Shown: piece by piece, positions 6,707-10,913 of the stretch
Layout of the letters: every line of letters starts with the position of its first letter
How positions within the stretch are numbered: position 1 is the first letter of the stretch
Assembly: GCA_019633425.1 (NCBI GenBank)
Contig: WSUB01000438.1
Location: forward strand, 1-10,913
Direction: 5' to 3'
DNA: 10,913 nucleotides
Source: Tulasnella sp. 424
Lineage: Eukaryota; Basidiomycota; Agaricomycetes; Cantharellales; Tulasnellaceae
Translations under genes and position numbers: made by a program
The notes under the pieces: model-generated
Told to the model about the DNA's origin: nothing
Database searches by the model: none
What the model saw: only the letters and a program-made list of their open reading frames with translations

Positions 6707-9700
6707 TTACCAATTCTCATCATGACCGAGACGGTTGTATATTTTTTGCGCTTGGGTGAATAACTCTTCGGCTTCGGTGTATTTGAATTGAAGATGGTAG
6801 ACGTTTCCTAGGCCATCCAACGTGTTCGCTCGGCCGCGGTCATCACCGAGACAAGTGTATATTTCTTGCGCTTGGATGTACGACTCTTCGGCCTGGGTGT
6901 GTTTGGATTGAAGGCAGTAGACGTTTCCCAGGCCATAAAATGTGCTAGCTCGGCCCAGGTCATTACCGAGGCGAGTGTATATTCTTTGTGCTTGGGTGAA
7001 CGACTTTTCGGCCTGGGTGTAATCGTATTGAACACGGTAGACGTTTCCCAGGCCCTCCAGCATGTTCGCTCGGCGCAGGTCATTGCCGAGGCAAGTGTGT
7101 ATTCTTTGCGCTTGGGTGTACGACTCTTTAGCGTGGGTGTATTTGGATTGAAGGCGATAGACGTTTCCCAGGCAATTCAACGTGTTCGCTCGGCTGGGGT
7201 CATTACCGAGGCGAGTGTGTATTCTTTGCGCTTGGGTGTACGACTCTTCAGCCTGGGTGTATTTGGATTGAAGACGGTAGACGTTTCCCAGGCAATCCAA
7301 CGTGTTCGCTTGACCCTGGTCATTACCGAGGCGGGTGTATACTCTTTGCGCTTGTGTGTACGACTCTTCAGCCTGGGTGTATTTGGATTGAAGGCTGTAG
7401 ACGTTTCCCAGGCAATCTAACGTGTTGGCTAGGCTGGGGCCATTACCGAGTCGAGTGTATATTTTTTGCGCTTGGGTGAACGACTCTTCGGCATGGGGGT
7501 ATTTGGACTGAAGGCGATAGACGTCTCCCAGGCCATCCAACGTGTTCGCTCGGCCGTGGTCATCACCGAGGCGAGTGTATATTTCTTGCGCTTGGATGTA
7601 CGACTCTTTGGCGTGCGTGTATTTGCATTGAAGACGGTAGACGTTTCCCAGGCCATCCAAGGTGTTCGCTCTGCCCAGGTCATGACCGAGGCGAGTGTAT
7701 ATTCTTTGCGCTTGGGTGAACGACTGTTCGGCATGGGTGTATTTGAATTGAAGACGGTAGACGTTTGCCAGGTCATCCAACGTGTTCGCTCTACCCAGGT
7801 CGTTACCGAGGCGAGTGTATATTCTTTGCGCTTGGGTGAACGAGTCTTCGGCCAGGGCGTATTTGGATTGAAGGCAGTAGACGTCTCCCAGGCCATCCAA
7901 CGTGCTCGCTCGGCCATGGTCATCATCGAGGCGAGTGTATATTTCCTGCGCTTGGATGAACGACTCTTCGGCCTGGGTGTATTTGGATTCAAGACGGTAG
8001 ATGGTTCCCAGGCCTTCCAGCGTGTTCGCTCGGCCGTGGTCATTCCCGATGCGAGTGTATATTTCTTGCGCTTCGGTGTACGAGTCTTTAGCCTGGGTGT
8101 ATTTGGATTGACGACCGTAGACGGTTCCCAGACCATTCAACGTGTTCGCTCGGCCGCGGTCATCACCTATGCGAGTGTATATTTCTTGTGCTTGGATGAA
8201 CGCCTCTTCAGCCGGGGCGCATTTGTCTTGAAGAAGGCGGTAGACGTTTCCCAGGCCATTCAACGCGTTCGCCCGACCGTGGTCATCATCGAGGCGAGTG
8301 TATATTTCTTGCGCTTGGGTGAGCGACTCTTCGGCCTGGGTGTATTTGGATCGAAGACGGTAGACGTTTCCTAGGCCATCCAACGTGCTCGCTCGGCCGT
8401 GGTCATTCCCGATACGAGTATATATTTCTTGTGCTTGGGTAAACGACTTTTCGGCTTGGGTGTATTTGGATTGAAGACGGTAGATGGTTCCCAGGCCATC
8501 CCACGTGCTCGCTCGGCCGTGGTCATTCCCGATGCGAGTGTATATTTCTTGCGCTTGGGTGAGCGACTCTTTGGCCTGGGTGTATTTGGATTGAAGGCGG
8601 TAGACCTTCCCCAACCCATTCAACGCGTTTGCGGTCACTAGTCGGAGGCCTGAGGATCTCCCGACAGACAGTGCTTGCTGAAACAATGAGGCAGCATTTT
8701 CATAGTTATTCTGGCTGAGTTGCACGGAGCCCGACGCCACTAAAAGCCCGGCGGGCAAGGCCCCGGGACCCGAAGGCTTCCCAATTGATGGGGGAATTGA
8801 CGGCTGAAAGGAGGTGCACGTTAATAATGTTCGTATCCAAATCAATGGGGGACTCACGATCCAGTTTAGCTGATTGCAGCACTGAGCAACGTTAGGTCTG
8901 GCTCTGGGATCGAACGCCCAACAATCCTTCATTAGGTTACAAAGTGCGACGATTTGCCCCAGTGAGCATCTTCGCGAGCCGAAGGAACGTCTCCTTGGAT
9001 CACCATCACTGTTATAGCGCCCGCTGACTCGAGTTCGGCAAATGGAAGTTTGTTGGTTATGACCTAGCGAGGATCAGTTGACGGGACTCAGCGATTGCAA
9101 GTCGAATCCCGGATATCTGCGGTGAACCAACCTCCCAGCAGATCCAGCAGCCTGCCCAGATATCACTCGACAAACGGGGACGTTTCCCACACACAACCTC
9201 AGGAGGCGCCCAGCGGAGGGACCACGCGGGCCCTGTCAAGGTTAACTGATTCCTAGTGGCACCGACGTGTATTTGCGCGCAATCTTGCTCCGTGGTCGGA
9301 TCATTTCCTTGGACCTCTCGGCCACTCTCTTCGTTAATGGCGCCTTCTTCAGGCTCAGTGATGGCACGGGCCGATCCAAAGTCGGTAATAATTGCGCGAT
9401 AGGACGAGCTGACTAGAATGTTGAACTAAGGCGCCGTTCAGTGAGACAACAGGCCCTAAATGCGTGTGGATCGACCAACTGACTGATTTAAGGTCGCCAT
9501 GACAAATCGGTGGTTGGCGGGTATGCAGGTACTTGATACCCTCAAATGTATCCTGGATCTGGAATAAGAATATGATTGGCTGGTCCCGGGTCTCCTAAAT
9601 AAACGAGTTTCGCTTACAAGTGAAACGCGCTCCGCAAGTTCCCATTCTCCCTCGGCCAGAAACTCGCTCACGTTTCCATTCGGTTCCCAGGACATAACTA

Positions 9701-10296
9701 TCCATGCCTTTCTGTTTTCGAGGTCTTCGACAAACCCGATCAATCGGACGATGTTCTGATGTGACAGCCCAGCCATCACCCCTACTTCATGGACAAATTC
9801 CTAGGTGAAACTCATTAGCGCTGTCTACCGAGCGGACGGCATTATCCTTCCTACCCTGGAAACCTTTGGTTTTGTCCTCGCGTCGCCGAGTCGGAGCTTT
9901 TTCACCGCCACAGCCTGTTTGAAGCTCCATATGTATCGTTTGAACGTCGCTTTGGCCACGTCGCCCTTGCCACCACTTCCACCAGATCTCTCTGAAGAAA
10001 AGACGATCGCGCTTGGAGAAATCCTGAAACTCGAGAGACCATCCAGTCTTTCCCGCTGCGGTATTCTTGTCAGTGGTCGGGAACACTAGAGAACAACAGA
10101 TACGACCCACTACAGACTGTTTCTTCGGTGCTGATGCGCCAGCGGCTTCAGGTACAGTGTCGTCATGTCCATCTAGTACATGGCCTTTGTCGATATTTTC
10201 ATTCGTCGTGGGGTTATGAGACCCAGGAGTCGGGATCGGAGACCCGAAGTAGCGAGATGGCTCGGGCCCTGAGAACCACGAGGTAAGTCCCTGCAT
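6707..10296 (-). CDS. Protein kinase-TPR fusion protein, with a probable one-base frameshift
   Basis: Proposed exons: 10296-10156, 10085-9855, 9800-9618, 9558-9484, 9425-9132, 9063-8858, 8803-6707, about 1,075 residues if frame is restored. The kinase domain shows a glycine-rich loop (GGSGGKGDV), VAVKK with the ATP-binding lysine, HGDLKS|FN catalytic loop split by an intron, DFG, APPE and DIWAGCW, then DCWAFDPRARP; it looks like the tyrosine-kinase-like group expanded in mushroom-type fungi. A degenerate TPR (NNYENAASLFQQAL) and sixteen near-identical TPRs follow. TPR superhelices bind peptides or partners, so a signalling or recognition role is likely but unproven. The four introns 9854-9801, 9617-9559, 9483-9426 and 9131-9064 are supported by frame and homology, as is 8857-8804, which is stopless. 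The first intron (10155-10086) and start are tentative: it merely joins two frames. Near 8962 one base appears missing after GDVPSAREDA, giving a stop about 25 nt later, so the gene may be inactive or the assembly wrong. Confidence 0.8.
6710..8632 (-). repeat. Tandem array of sixteen 120-bp units encoding TPRs
   Basis: Each unit encodes 40 residues close to ANTLDGLGNVYRLQSKYTQA followed by EESYTQAQEIYTRLGNDHGR. The period is exactly 120 bp except for the fourth unit, which has 123 bp and reads RLLQDKCAPAEEAF. Units 1-6 mostly carry QAQEIYTR and end NDHGR or DDHGR; from unit 7 on QAQRIYTR predominates, with units 9 and 15 as exceptions. This suggests block-wise amplification. The last unit ends in GHDENW and the stop codon. 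Because the period is a multiple of three, long shadow frames appear on both strands. Confidence 0.93.
8804..8857 (-). other. Phase-0, stop-free 54-nt intron between kinase and TPR regions
   Basis: Donor GTGAGT follows QLNWI, a branch-like TTAAC lies inside, and acceptor CTTTCAG precedes PSIPPS. Since 54 is divisible by three and no stop occurs, the reading frame stays open whether or not it is spliced; the unspliced form would add 18 residues. Confidence 0.7.
8960..8965 (-). other. Frame lesion in the kinase domain
   Basis: Upstream codons read SAREDA then CA; downstream the frame resumes as CTG GGG CAA (LGQIVALCNLMKDCW). Adding one base between 8963 and 8962 would restore QLGQ. No GT..AG intron that keeps conserved residues can bridge it. 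Confidence 0.7.
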
Positions 10297-10334
10297 TGAA
10301 CAAAGGTTTGAAGTATCTCGTCTATTCGATTTTG

Positions 10335-10740
10335 TTGCGAGTCGAGCGGGCTGGGGAATGATTACTGGATATAGTGGACGGAAGGATAAGGTGGTGCACA
10401 GACGAGCGGTGGAACCGGTGTAGGCGGCTGAGGCTCCTCGCTGTTTCCTGTACGGTGGCTTGCCTCGTGGTATGATCGAGTCGTTGAGTTGAAAAGTGCC
10501 GATTTTCTCCAAACAGTGTCCCTCCTCTGCGTATGGATGGCTTGGCTACTACTTTGCGGAAGATGTGAGGCAAAAGATACAGCACTTTGCAATGGTGGAA
10601 TGTTGGTGAGTTAATTACCTTGGGGCAATCACGTGCACGTGCCAAACTCCGTCCTCGCAATCCCCACTCCGTGCTCCACAAGTGACGTCGCTCAATGACC
10701 ATCGCGGGTTTCAATCTAGGGAACGTTCAGGTGCTATTGT
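10335..10740 (-). repeat. Upstream-region repeat, copy 2 (behind the kinase-TPR gene)
   Basis: This is the partner of the repeat at 262-730, in direct orientation, shorter by about 60 bp because of indels. On the minus strand it ends about 40 bp before the proposed kinase-TPR start codon (10296), so it probably supplies its promoter and 5' leader. Frames of up to 130 codons overlap it, but homology between the two copies is broken by frame-changing indels, which argues against coding. Confidence 0.75.
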
Positions 10741-10913
10741 TGAACACGCTGATATACTTTCTGCGGCCTTAGTATTTGCGCCCGCTTCTTGCAGCTTCAA
10801 GGGATGGCCGGCGTCGCGGCGCCACAACGATGGGGAGCCCCCCCCCCAATACACCACGCCTGGATAGACAAAAAACCACAAAGGGATTTGCAAAAACACG
10901 TGGAGAACAACAA
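10741..10913. other. Window end without recognisable features
   Basis: Only a homopolymer run of ten Cs near 10840 stands out. Short open frames on both strands have no supporting features. Confidence 0.4.

Noticed and set aside
7429..8619. Minus-strand frames of 235 and 82 codons overlapping the TPR array
   Set aside because: They are out-of-frame readings of the same TPR repeat; the TPR frame alone shows a known fold.
6710..8632. CRISPR-like regular repeats
   Set aside because: The units are 120-bp coding repeats without spacers, in a eukaryotic gene.
6866..8641. Long plus-strand open frames (184, 302 and 80 codons) opposite the TPR array
   Set aside because: They are antisense shadows of a 120-bp repeat whose period is divisible by three, so lack of stops in one unit spreads to all. 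They have no start context or family features.
6707..8932. A separate 741-residue TPR protein starting at MKDCWAF
   Set aside because: That Met is an internal kinase residue (LMKDCWAFDP), followed by an unspliced intron. The frame starts there only because of the frame lesion just upstream.
262..10740. The two flanking direct repeats as LTRs of one large retrotransposon
   Set aside because: The interval holds host genes on both strands, there is no gag-pol, and I see no TG..CA ends or primer-binding site. The homology fits upstream regions of two genes better.

Overview
The window looks like nuclear DNA of a filamentous basidiomycete. The genes have 54-68 nt introns with GT..AG ends, and there is a fungal Cdc3-type septin, a fungal P4-ATPase exon and a protein kinase-TPR fusion. 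Kinase-TPR proteins with this wording (HGDLKS, APPE, DCWAFDPR, then YTQAEES..QAQ..Y repeats) are, as far as I recall, abundant in Rhizoctonia/Ceratobasidiaceae. That placement is inference from memory, not a search result.

Layout, left to right. (1) 58-222, minus: one N-terminal exon of a phospholipid flippase whose gene runs off the left edge. (2) About 262-730: the region upstream of that exon. A diverged copy of it reappears in the same orientation at about 10335-10740, upstream of the kinase-TPR gene, so two unrelated minus-strand genes sit behind homologous upstream DNA. (3) About 730-1360: no supported gene, followed by a TATA box. (4) 1503-2841, plus: a Cdc3-type septin copy with introns but with three single-base frame lesions and a damaged G3 motif, best called a pseudogene. 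(5) About 3060-5660: non-coding, repeat-like DNA crowded with strong inverted repeats. It is interrupted at 4302-4772 by a poly(A)-tailed retroposon with a perfect target-site duplication. (6) About 5880-6580: a broken duplicate of the 3' end of the TPR gene. (7) 6707-10296, minus: the main gene, a kinase domain followed by sixteen very similar 40-residue TPRs encoded by a 120-bp tandem array. One base appears to be missing near 8962, which uncouples the kinase from the TPRs. (8) 10335-10913: the second upstream-repeat copy, then nothing recognisable.

Functionally, the flippase would move phospholipids across membranes, the septin family builds filaments at the bud neck, septum or hyphal cortex, and the kinase-TPR protein has a signalling architecture in which the TPR superhelix probably senses or scaffolds. 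Nothing suggests these genes form a pathway. The interest of the window is in duplication, gene decay, a homogenised repeat array and nested mobile DNA. Small indels in two genes could also be assembly errors; the septin additionally carries non-conservative substitutions that point to real decay.
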